Source of the DNA: Bathymodiolus brooksi | Taxonomy: Eukaryota > Mollusca > Bivalvia > Mytilida > Modiolidae | Direction: 5' to 3' | Assembly (NCBI GenBank): GCA_963680875.1 | Contig: OY804576.1 | Coordinates: forward strand, 75,955,668-76,019,667 | DNA: 64,000 nucleotides | Part shown: piece by piece, positions 21,301 to 29,469 of the stretch | Position numbering within the stretch: the stretch's first letter is position 1 | Layout of the letters: each line of letters begins with the position of its first letter | Translations under genes and position numbers: made by a program | The notes under the pieces: generated by a model | Told to the model about the DNA's origin: nothing | The model's database searches: none | The model's input: only the letters and a program-made list of their open reading frames with translations

Positions 21301-24300
21301 ATATATTTACACCAAGCCAGTCCTGGCCACCATTTGTTTTTAACACTTTGTAAATAGTAAAGAATATACCATCGAAAGTGTTGTTGAATCGTATCGGTGG
21401 CGTCATGTTGAGCGTGCTCGCCTCGAGTGCGGTAGCTCGTAGTTTCGAACCCCGGTCGGGTCAAACCAAAGACTATGAAATTGGTATCTGTTGTTTCTCC
21501 GCTAAGCACTCAGCATTAAGGAGAAAGAGTAAAGACTGGTTGGCTCGGAATCAGGATAATGTGTCCGAGTGGGGCGACATGTGTATCTGTGGACTGTTGT
21601 TTCAGTGAGCTAGCACTATAAAAATCCAACTCAGCGTGTTGGTCAAATACAAACCGGACCTCATCATCATCTCATTGAAAATTAACTTGTTCTCGCCAAT
21701 TTTCATGGATTTCGTGTTTCATTAAAACCACGAAATATAATGGCCAACGAAATACAGCATTTCCATATTATTATTTTGTGACAAATATAAAACTACGAAT
21801 ATAAAGAACCCATGATTCCTAGAAGTTTACTCGAACCACGAAAATTGGTATCCACGAATAAAAGTACTTTCACAGTAATTTATAAAACACAGAAGTATAC
21901 ATCTGAGCAATTTACTGTTATAATTTGACAAACCATTGAAATTAGAATATTAAATTCAACATTTAAATTTTAACTGTGCGTGATGAACAAAGAATAAAAT
22001 ATACAGTATTTCTTCAGTGTGCTGTGCACAGATTCAATCTAAATCACCAAGTTACAGTATACGTCTAGAGGAGAGTCCGAGGACAGAACTTTTCACTAAC
22101 TACGACGTTCAACAACGACCAAGTAAAAAAGTAGTCGTGTCTGTTGGGTTCACCATATTAACAATTAATGAATTAGTAAGTATTATTTATCCCCATATTA
22201 TAAATTATATCTTCATGAATCTTTATTCCTTTTTTACGTTTTCTTGTTTTTGATTTGTTTCGTTTGTTTTTGAACAATAACTTATCGTGTGTGCAAGTGT
22301 AAGTGTTTCTGCGTCGTCGGTAACCCAGGGATGATCACTATCCGATATTCTCCACTAATTAAACGCTTGAAAGTGGCGTTAAACACCATACCCCCCCCCC
22401 CCCTCAAACGCTGTGGAAACCGATAGAGGAATTCTCGTAGTCATGAATTATTCATGAGTCATTTTAAAGCATTTTAATTGGTCTTGAACCTCTGTTTTAA
22501 TGCCAATCAAACGGTTAAAAAAACATTTGAGAGGAGAAAGATTTCCTAGCAAATTAAATGACAAGATGATATGAACATATCCCAATCACTCCTGGGTTAT
22601 CAACGGTGAGTGGGGACCGTCTTGGTCGTGATCGTATGGTAGTTGGATTTACAACTACCTATACAATACCGGTAAGTACCTATCACCACTGAAGTTGAGA
22701 GTTCGAACCCCGCTCAGGCGAGGTGTACTCGATACAACATTATGTGATAAAGTTTGTCAGTTACTTGCGACAGGTCGGTAGTTTTATCTGGGCACTACGG
22801 TTTCCTCCACCAATAAAAGTGGCGCTAAGCACTATAAACCAAACCAACCAAACCATCAACGATGAATATGGAGTATCGATTAGAAATATCGTATCGTACA
22901 TGAGCTCTTCAATCAGTACAATAAGAAGATATGAGTTGCTTTATGTTGTTATGGAAACTACTAAATAGAGACCAGTAACGGAAACAAACCCGAAATGGTA
23001 GTTTTCATATGAGTTGATCCACGGATGATGAGTATCGAAGCGTGACCAGCGCTATGTTACTGACGATGGTGTTTCTGATTAATTGAACTTCTTTATACCT
23101 TTACTTATGTTTCCTATTTGCTATCTGTTGACGTGTGGAATACATTTTACAATGTACAGTCAAACCTGTATTAAGAAAAAGTGGTCTTATAAGACAGGTG
23201 ACCTCTTAAAAGAGGTTCAATTCATATGAAATTTTCTATGACAGGATAAGATAAAGGTGACCTTTTAATACATGTGACTGCTTAATAGAGGTGACCTTAT
23301 GGGCAGGTTTGACTATATTATGTAATGTTACGACTTATCCACAGATTAATCCACAGTTACATCTTTTTACTTTCATGATGTATAGCTAGTACGCTTATTC
23401 TCCTCATAACAATACTTTATATAATACTCATGTTAACAGGTAGTATTTAATTTTTATATCATTTGTTTTTTACAGAATATAAAAGACCAAACTCTTTCAG
23501 TATCAGGGTATCTTACAGTGGTGAGTACACACTTTCAGTATTATGTTACCTTGCAATGGTAAGTACACATTTTCAGTATTATGTTACCATACAATGGTAA
23601 GTACACATTTTCAGTATTATGTTACCTTACAATGGTAAGTACACACTTTCAGTATTAGGTTACAATGGTAAGTACACACTTTCAGTATCAGGCTATCTTA
23701 CAGTTGTAAGTACACACTTTCAGTATTAGGTTACCTTACAATGGTAAGTACACACGTTCAGTATCAGGGTATCTTACAGTGGTAAGTGCAAACTTTCAGT
23801 ATTAGGTTACCTTACAATGGTAAGTACACATTTTCAGTATCAGGTTACCTTACAATGGTAAGTGCACATTTTCAGTATTATGGTGCCGTGCAGTGGTAAG
23901 TACACATGTTCAGTATTAGGTTACCTTACAATGGTAAGTACACACTTTCAGTATTAGGCTACCTTACAATGGTAAGTACACACTTTCAGTATTATGTTAC
24001 CTTACAATGGTAAGTACACACTTTCAGTATTAGGTTACCTTACAATGGTAAGTACATACTTTCGGTATTAGATTACCTTACAATGGTAAGTACACACTTT
24101 CAGTATTAGGTTACCTTATCGTTGTAAGGACACACTTTCAGTACTAGGTTACCTTACAGTGGTAAGTACACATTTTCAGTATTAAGTTTCATTACAATGG
24201 TAAGTACACATTTTCAGTATTATGTTACCTTACAGTGGTAACTACACATTTTCAGTATTAGGTTACCTTACAATGGTATGTGCACATTTTCAGTATTAGG

Positions 24301-27300
24301 TTTCATTACAATGGCAAGTACACACTTTAAGTATCATGTTACGTCACAATGGTAAGTACACACTTTCAGTATTATGGTACCTTACAGTGGTAAGTACACA
24401 CTTTCAGCATTAGGTTACCTTACCGTTGTAAGTACACATTTTCAGTATTTGGTTACCTTTCAGTGGTAAGTACACAGTTTCAGTATCAGTGGACCTTACA
24501 GTGATAAGTACACATTTTCAGTGTCATGCGCCTTACAAGGAATGGTAAGTACATATCTTCAGTATCAGGTTAACCTACTGATGTCATTTTACAGAAAGAT
24601 ATGGGACCTTAAATCATGAAAGTACATATTCACACAAACATTGCTAGGAGGATGTTAGAATTGATCGCATTAATGTTTTTGCTTCGTATTTCTATTATGT
24701 ATTATATAACAATACAATAATGTATCATGACCACTATCATTGTTTTCAATTGATGTCACTTTAGAAGATATTTACTACTATTTATTTAATGAAATATTTA
24801 ATTTAAATAAATAAAAAACCCTATTTGAAAATTGATTATTTCTTAAAAGACATTATGCAATCACATAAACATCAGGCATAATTTCATTAATAGATATAAA
24901 TATATATTAACAGGAATGGGTGGATAGGCGCTTGACATGGTTAAATACGTCATCTACTTCACATGTATATTCCTCCATTGATTTTCTATTTGCAACTGGG
25001 GAGTATCTATGGCGACCAGCAATCATCATAGAAAATGCGTAGGTATTTCAATTTGTGTTAGTTCATAAATAAAGTAACTTTTTTCTATCATTCTTAGAAA
25101 ACATTGAACATATCGAAGATAATTGAAACCAAACTGTATATGGTTGTTAGCTACATTGTCATCTACAAAGTTAATTATAGGATTAAACGCTTCTTTTCGG
25201 GAGTTCAAGTATGCGTAAGCTGTGCCGATGCACTCACAAACTGAATAAATGTCCGAATGACGTTTATGTAAAGTTTGTGAGTGCATCGACACCGTTTACA
25301 TATGTTTATGAGTGCATTGGCACCGTTTACACATGCATGAACTCCTGAAAAGAACCGTTTAATCCTTATAATTCTTAAATTTGAATCTTTTCCCTATTGT
25401 GATTATTAAACTGATTTCATGCTTGCTTTCAATATGACACTATCGTAGTTTCCCGTCGGCGGCCGCCATATTGTTTATGCTGGTTATACAAAAAAAAGTT
25501 CATCGAATTATGAACGAATCAAAAACAAACAGATGACAGTGCTCTTGTCCAATCAAAAGGCACGAAAACGATATACATTAATCCTATAAGAATTATGTTT
25601 TTATGATGATCGGAATTCTAATATGGCTGTCTCTGTATATCTTAGTTTAACATATGACCTTTCTGGAAAAAAAATGTTTTAAAAGATGTTTTCCTCGTTG
25701 TTTTTGTTTGAAGCCAAAACCGCGCATGTTCACTAGGCGGCCCTCTTCAAATTTTCCTAAAAATCCAAGCATAAATCTACAATTATGAAATGTTCTGCTC
25801 TTCAATCATGAAAACGAGTACCTGTCTTTCTCTATGTTAAAGGTAGCGATTCAAAAATACTTGGATCTGTTGTTACTTAAATTAGTTGAGGAGTAAATAA
25901 AACCTTTTATTACCTAATTGTAAAGTTTTACATGTTTTATAACATATTTTTTATTTTCAACTATTTTTGGGGTTTTGGCTTTCTAGTGTTCTATTGCCTG
26001 GTGATCTATTGCCTGGTGTTCTATTGCCTGGCTACCTTTGACCTTTACTGCGATTGGTCAAAACAATCTCATGAATATTTATTACCAATCCGAAATCTTG
26101 TCTAGTCCACACCGAATTGCAGCGTATGAAAGTGTCGTAATCTAAACCGATTTAACCCTTTGAACGCCAAGTTTCATGTATAATTCATTAATTGTTACTT
26201 CGTGTGCGGTACAATTCCTGACGTTATTGCTCTTTCAGCCGAGTGACATCATTTATAGCATGACGCCATTTTAACAGCAATGTGACGTTACTTACCGTTT
26301 CTTTTTAATTTTGATGAGGTTCTATATGTGCAATATCTGTATCTATCTTCAAATTGTGCAATCTAATTATAACGTATTTGCGTGACTTATTCTTAAAGAA
26401 AATAAACGTAAATGTCTTTCCCAAAGGATACATATATGTCCCGAGCGCAGTCTATCAACCAGGGACATATATGTCCCCCGCGCAGTCTAAAAACTAGCGC
26501 AGATTGAAAATAATAAGAATCTTTATGTTTATTATTAAAAAGATAATTTGTGTTATTTGTTAAAATTGTTAAGCAATATTTAAATATTGAAACCAGTTAG
26601 TGGCTTTTTTCAATCTGTCTAAAAACAAATATAATTAGGTAATAAAACAGTTATTTAATGAGATGTTAGGTAATAGATCAAACAATTTTCCCCTCGGTAT
26701 TTGGAAAGACCAAAGTGTTTTATTGCCCTCGGGCAATAGAACATATTGGTCTTTGCCAATACCTCGGGAAAAATATTTTGATCTACATGTATTGTCTGCA
26801 TTCCTATTAAATAACTGTATAATACATCATGTTTCATCATTGTATGCAAAGCTAATTACATTTAAATTACTAAATCATAGAATAAAAACCAGGATAAAGT
26901 CATAGTCAATATTGTTATTTCTTATTTTTCCTGTTTTAATATTCCAATATTTCATTGTTTACTATGCAATCAGTGCCTATCAACACTGATGTTGTGAGTT
27001 GGAATCTCGATCAGAGCGAGATGTACAACATTATGTGATAAAGTTTGTAAGTGACTTGCGACAGGTCGATGGTTTTCTCCTGGTCCTCCGGTTTCGTCCA
27101 CCAATAAAACTGACCGCCACGATATAGCTGAAATATTGTTGAAAGTGGCGTTAAACACCATCAAACAAACAAAAACATTGTTTACATGTTTACCTTTGAG
27201 ATCTTGTTAATTAATTGATTATTCTTTTGATATAGGATCGATGGTATTTCCGTTATAGATGACCGGGTGGTTCCCATGAGGATAACACAGGATGGACGGG

Positions 27301-28816
27301 TGAGCTGGAATCCAGCTGGCGTTTATAAAGTCAGCTGTGAATCTAATACTAAATTTTACCCAACGGACACACAGAGTTGCTATATAAAGGTCAGCGGATG
27401 GGCATATACTTCGACGGAAATAGTACTCATCTTCAACGTGAATGCTGTTGATAAAAGTTTTTACTCTGAAAATGGAGAATGGGATCTACTGACAGCCGAC
27501 GCTTATAAATCAGATTTAAGTGCCAAAGATGGGAAACGGTTTTCTACCCTCTCTTTTCTGATAAAGCTACAACGACGGTTGCTGTTTCATATTGTAAATA
27601 CATTGTTTCCGGTAGCTCTAATGGCTTTATTGATACCCTTTGTGTTTAAACTTCCGGTGGTTTCAGGAGACAAAGTTGGATTTTCTTTGACAGTCTTGTT
27701 GTCTTATGCTGTATATCTAACTCTTATATCTGACAACATTCCAAGTACATCAGTTACCGTTTGTTATTTATGTGAGTATTCATGAGAAATGATATTAAAT
27801 TATGTAAGTACACATGAGAAATGATATCATAATATGTAAGTACACATGAAAAATGATTTATTTTATGTAAGTACACATGAGAAATGATATTATATTATGT
27901 AAGTACACATGAGAAATGTTTTTATATTATGTAAGTACTCATAAGAAATTATGAAATATGTATGTAAGTACACATGAGAAATGATATTAAATTATGTAAG
28001 TACACATGATAAATTGTTCTATGCTGTATAAGTACACATGAGAAATTATTTTATTCTATGTAAGTACACATGAGAAATGAAGATTTTTTTGGAGACAAGA
28101 GAAATGATGTAGGCACTTCTGTTTACTTAATCCAAAAGACCTTTAAATTATTTGCCTTTCTAATACTTTGACAATGAAAGTACATAGTAAAGGTTATTCC
28201 ATATACCTATATTTTTATTAAGACAGATATGAGATATTAAAGTGAGATACGTATTTTAATGTAAGTAAATATGATGAATAGTATTGACACAGTTAGTTTT
28301 ATGCAAGTTTAAACAAGTCTGTTTTTGCATTTTACACGAGAATTATTTGATTTTGTTTCAATGCTTTTATTCATGATGTCATACTAATATTTTTCAGCTT
28401 TGTATCATGCCTTTATTTTATTTATGGCTACTATAGCTGTTTATTGTACAACTTTAGTCATAAATCTCTATATGCGTACAGACGACGAAGCGATGCCTGA
28501 CTGGTTGAAGAATCTTACATTTAACTACCTGGTGAAGATAGCATGCTGGAAGAACAGTTGTTTCTGTAGAAGGAACAAAGTAAAAGACAAATGTTCCATA
28601 ATGCAAAATCACATGACGAATGTCATTCTTGTAACAGATTATACAGAAAAGGATCATCCAGAATCGGCCATTATCGATAAGTCACATGACCTCACATGGA
28701 AGGAATTATCAGAAATAATGGACAAAGTCTTCTACAATATTTACATGTTTCTGATAATTGTGTCTACATCCATCTTGTTTTTTGTAATTATCGCGGGATA
28801 TTACAGCGCTTCGTGA
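18355..28816 (+). CDS. Cys-loop (nicotinic-like) receptor subunit, copy C, complete six-exon gene
   Basis: Exons 18355-18391, 22018-22175, 23476-23520, 24914-25038, 27236-27771 and 28398-28816 sum to 1320 nt with consistent phases: 439 residues plus stop. Residues 1-~20 form a signal peptide ([16 protein letters not shown]). The ligand-binding domain has an ELFTNYD-RPSKK start, WVDRRLTW at 82-89, WRP at 113-115, Cys loop C156-C170, loop-B Trp 177 and GEW at 202-204. M1 is ~238-259, M2 ~268-288, M3 ~302-325 and M4 ~412-434, with a short loop between M3 and M4. By family knowledge it acts in a pentameric ligand-gated channel at the plasma membrane. Asp267 before M2 and Asp288 after it suggest cation selectivity. 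The loop-C Cys pair and the loop-A Tyr are absent, so it probably cannot form the principal face of an acetylcholine site. The ligand is unknown. An AChBP is excluded by the four membrane segments. Confidence 0.92.
18791..19560. mobile_element. Inverted-repeat element containing a 27-bp minisatellite
   Basis: The outer arms mirror each other: tctaattaaaatt...agatct with ctatcggttgtttngtagtc on the left, and its reverse complement ending agatctaattttaattaga on the right. About 25 units of a 27-bp repeat (cttcyacgcggcgactacta then aacaacg) fill the interior. It lies in copy C intron 1. Because 27 is divisible by three, both strands stay open; the frames are not genes. Confidence 0.8.
18849..19533 (+). 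repeat. 27-bp minisatellite, ~25 units
   Basis: Three unit variants differ at two positions (cttccacgcgg, cttctacgcgg, cttccactcgg). They occur in a partly regular order, including repeats of the trio tac / cac / cactcgg. The unit is GC-rich in an AT-rich setting. Confidence 0.93.
19640..19800 (-). repeat. R1 fragment, minus strand
   Basis: ggacacaaggcacagcactt, ttataagacacccaccg and agtcttgtcggtgataaa match R1 landmarks near 5.0 and 14.7 kb. It lies in copy C intron 1. Confidence 0.5.
19978..20545 (+). repeat. R1 fragment interrupted by a SINE
   Basis: atgagtaacacggcgggtg, cgagttcacccctgggtttt and gtgttgctcatttttt precede the SINE. cgttctgagttctgtgttg and ccctatgttgtcagtttctc follow it. 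The frame at 20048 that looks like a signal peptide runs across this repeat and into the SINE, so it is not a gene. Confidence 0.6.
20103..20311 (+). mobile_element. SINE-A copy 2, 5'-truncated
   Basis: Contains the B box gagttcgaacccc and the tail gaaaggggcgttaaacacca. A 13-bp target duplication, gtcctattatgtg, flanks it at 20090-20102 and 20312-20324. The first part of the tRNA-like head is missing. Confidence 0.88.
20546..21389. other. Copy C intron 1, nothing recognised
   Basis: AT-rich sequence with no splice-bounded exon or known repeat seen. Confidence 0.35.
21390..21655 (+). mobile_element. SINE-B, fullest copy
   Basis: The head has gcgtgctcgcctcgagtgcg and the B box gtttcgaaccccggtcgg. 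The body has ttctccgctaagcact and gagctagcactataaaaatc, which recur at 13.6 and 3.6 kb. It lies in intron 1 of copy C. Confidence 0.7.
22018..22175 (+). CDS. Copy C exon 2 (N-terminal ligand-binding domain)
   Basis: The acceptor is tttcttcag and the donor gtaagtatta. Encodes (V)[16 protein letters not shown] through [18 protein letters not shown] to TILTINEL. The L-x-x-x-Y-D and R-P spacing and following beta-strand pattern match the N-terminal helix and first strand of nicotinic subunits. It ends in phase 0. Confidence 0.88.
22340..22405 (+). repeat. SINE tail fragment with C run
   Basis: gaaagtggcgttaaacacca is followed by a run of 13 C (22391-22403). In intron 2. Confidence 0.55.
22610..22854 (+). 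mobile_element. SINE-A copy 3
   Basis: A tRNA-like head (gtcgtgatcgtatggtagtt), B box and tail. Target duplication atcaacggtga (22599-22609) / atcaacgatga (22855-22865), one mismatch. In intron 2. Confidence 0.88.
23155..23316. mobile_element. TA-flanked MITE, copy 2
   Basis: Same termini and internal gacctcttaaaagaggtt as 13159-13337, with small deletions. In copy C intron 2. Confidence 0.7.
23476..23520 (+). CDS. Copy C exon 3 (45-nt exon)
   Basis: The acceptor is tttttacag and the donor gtgagtacac. Fifteen codons: [16 protein letters not shown] 45-nt exon at this position is a conserved hallmark of nicotinic receptor genes. Its last 27 nt plus the donor are the parent of the tandem array that follows in the intron. 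Confidence 0.88.
23494..24575 (+). repeat. 38-bp tandem array made from exon 3 end plus its 5' splice site
   Basis: About 27 units follow the exon with no spacer. Each unit reads roughly gtaagtacacactttcagta then ttaggttaccttacaatg, aligning to exon 3's last 27 nt plus the donor. Nearly every unit keeps gtaagt, and most keep an upstream (c)ttttcag. Units vary in length by a few bases and diverge toward the 3' end. The array fills the first ~1.05 kb of intron 3. Confidence 0.93.
24914..25038 (+). CDS. Copy C exon 4 (WxDxxLxW / WRP region)
   Basis: The acceptor is tattaacag and the donor gtaggtattt. 125 nt, starting in phase 0 and leaving two bases. Encodes [14 protein letters not shown] through [20 protein letters not shown] to N. 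W-V-D-R-R-L-T-W and L-W-R-P are near-diagnostic for the nicotinic branch. The carried GC joins G of exon 5 to give Ala in ENAIDG. Confidence 0.9.
25172..25373. repeat. Foldback sequence in copy C intron 4
   Basis: The left arm (aattataggattaaacgctt ... gatgcactcacaaact, 25172-25243) pairs with a right arm at 25271-25373. Half of the right arm is itself duplicated (gagtgcatcgacaccgttta then gagtgcattggcaccgttta). The minus-strand frame over it shows no known domain. Confidence 0.7.
26427..26491. repeat. Paired palindromes gggacatatatgtccc
   Basis: Two ~30-bp direct repeats (acatatatgtcc followed by gcgcagtcta). The second contains a perfect 16-bp palindrome. The upstream ttaaccctttgaacgcca at about 26152 resembles a piggyBac-type end, but no matching right end was seen. 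Confidence 0.5.
26641..26823. repeat. Long near-perfect palindrome (hairpin) in intron 4
   Basis: Arms of ~90 bp face each other around 26732: acagttatttaat..tagatca..ttttccc..ggtatttgg and attgccctcgggcaat at the tip. There is essentially no loop. It may be a MITE and would form a strong hairpin in RNA. Confidence 0.75.
26963..27175 (+). mobile_element. SINE-A copy 4, next to exon 5
   Basis: A 5'-truncated copy. Target duplication cattgtttac at 26953-26962 and 27176-27185. It ends 61 bp before the exon 5 acceptor site. Confidence 0.87.
27236..27771 (+). CDS. Copy C exon 5 (Cys loop, M1, M2)
   Basis: The acceptor is tgatatag and the donor gtgagtattc. 536 nt. Encodes [10 protein letters not shown], the Cys loop, WAYT, GEW, M1 and M2 to [11 protein letters not shown]. 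It lies only 61 bp downstream of a SINE-A insertion. Confidence 0.93.
27772..28095 (+). repeat. ~32-bp tandem array derived from the exon 5 splice donor
   Basis: About ten units of gtaagtacacatgagaaatg plus an AT-rich tail, beginning exactly at the exon 5 donor. Donor-like sites start at 27772, 27804, 27836, 27867, 27899, 27931, 27964, 27996, 28026 (degenerate) and 28060. Paralogue A has only one diverged unit here (gtaagtacatgtaagacttg at 1550). Confidence 0.92.
28398..28816 (+). CDS. Copy C exon 6 (M3, cytoplasmic loop, M4)
   Basis: The acceptor is atttttcag and the stop TGA is at 28814-28816. Encodes [28 protein letters not shown], a Cys-rich [10 protein letters not shown], then [10 protein letters not shown] and M4 ending GYYSAS. 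The short M3-M4 loop is the part that differs most from copy A. Confidence 0.93.
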
Positions 28817-28902
28817 ACATGAACAGTGTAACCAAATAGAAGGTCTAACATGGAACTTCTTCCAGAACATTCATAATTATAATATACATTATCATTAATT
28901 TG

Positions 28903-29167
28903 GGGGATGGAGTCGTGGTCGTGATCGTATGGTAGTTGGATTTATAACTACCTATGCAATCAGTGCTTATCACCACTAACGTTGTGAGTTCGAATCACAC
29001 TCAGGCGAGGTGTGCTCGATACAACATTATGTGATAAAGTTGGTCAGTGACTTGCACGTTGATTGTTTTCTCCGGGTACTCCGGTTTCATTCACCAATGA
29101 AACTGATCGCCACGATATAGCTGAAATATTGTTGAAAGTGGCGTTAAACACAAAAAACCCTAGCCAC
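28903..29167 (+). mobile_element. SINE-A copy 5
   Basis: Full-length-looking: head gtcgtggtcgtgatcgtatg, B box gagttcgaatcac (degenerate), tail gtggcgttaaacac. Target duplication tcattaatttg at 28892-28902 and 29168-29178. It lies 86 bp after the copy C stop codon and may be in the 3' UTR. Confidence 0.9.
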
Positions 29168-29291
29168 TCATTAATTTGTATACTTTACATCGAAGATATT
29201 TTTATGGTCAATCAAAATCTTTTTTATTTTAATTATCGTTAAGAAAAATAATGAAAAGAGGGTTAGAAAACAGGAGACTAATATATATATA

Positions 29292-29455
29292 CGTCTGAAA
29301 ATTAAACCAAAGTGTTAGAATTAGATTTTTGAGCTGTCAAATATTTGTTTTTTCCCTCGACGGGATTTGAACTCACACCATTGATACACTGCAGCACCAT
29401 TCGCTTAGCCTTACGTTCAGCGCCCTAGACCACTCGACCACATCCACATCCATAC
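29292..29455 (-). mobile_element. tRNA-derived SINE, minus strand (family C)
   Basis: In reverse it reads gtggtcgagtggtctagggc (A-box-like) and gagttcaaatcccgtcgagg (B-box-like), then a ~50-bp tail. atatatata flanks both ends. Unit B at ~14.85 kb lacks it at the matching position, which supports a recent insertion. A functional tRNA is unlikely because no paired acceptor ends are seen. Confidence 0.7.
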
Positions 29456-29469
29456 AATATATATATATA

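Noticed and set aside
23521..24575. CRISPR-like or regulatory direct-repeat array
   Set aside because: Units are adjacent and derive from the exon/donor sequence. There are no spacers.
25026..25292. 88-residue minus-strand gene
   Set aside because: It overlaps receptor exon 4 and the foldback arms, has no known motif, and lacks splice or promoter context.
26150..26650. Complete piggyBac-type element
   Set aside because: Only a left-end-like ttaaccctttg was seen; no matching right end followed by TTAA could be found.
29352..29450. Functional tRNA gene on the minus strand
   Set aside because: A- and B-box-like motifs are present, but no complementary acceptor ends or clear anticodon stem were found. 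The unit carries a SINE tail and target duplication.
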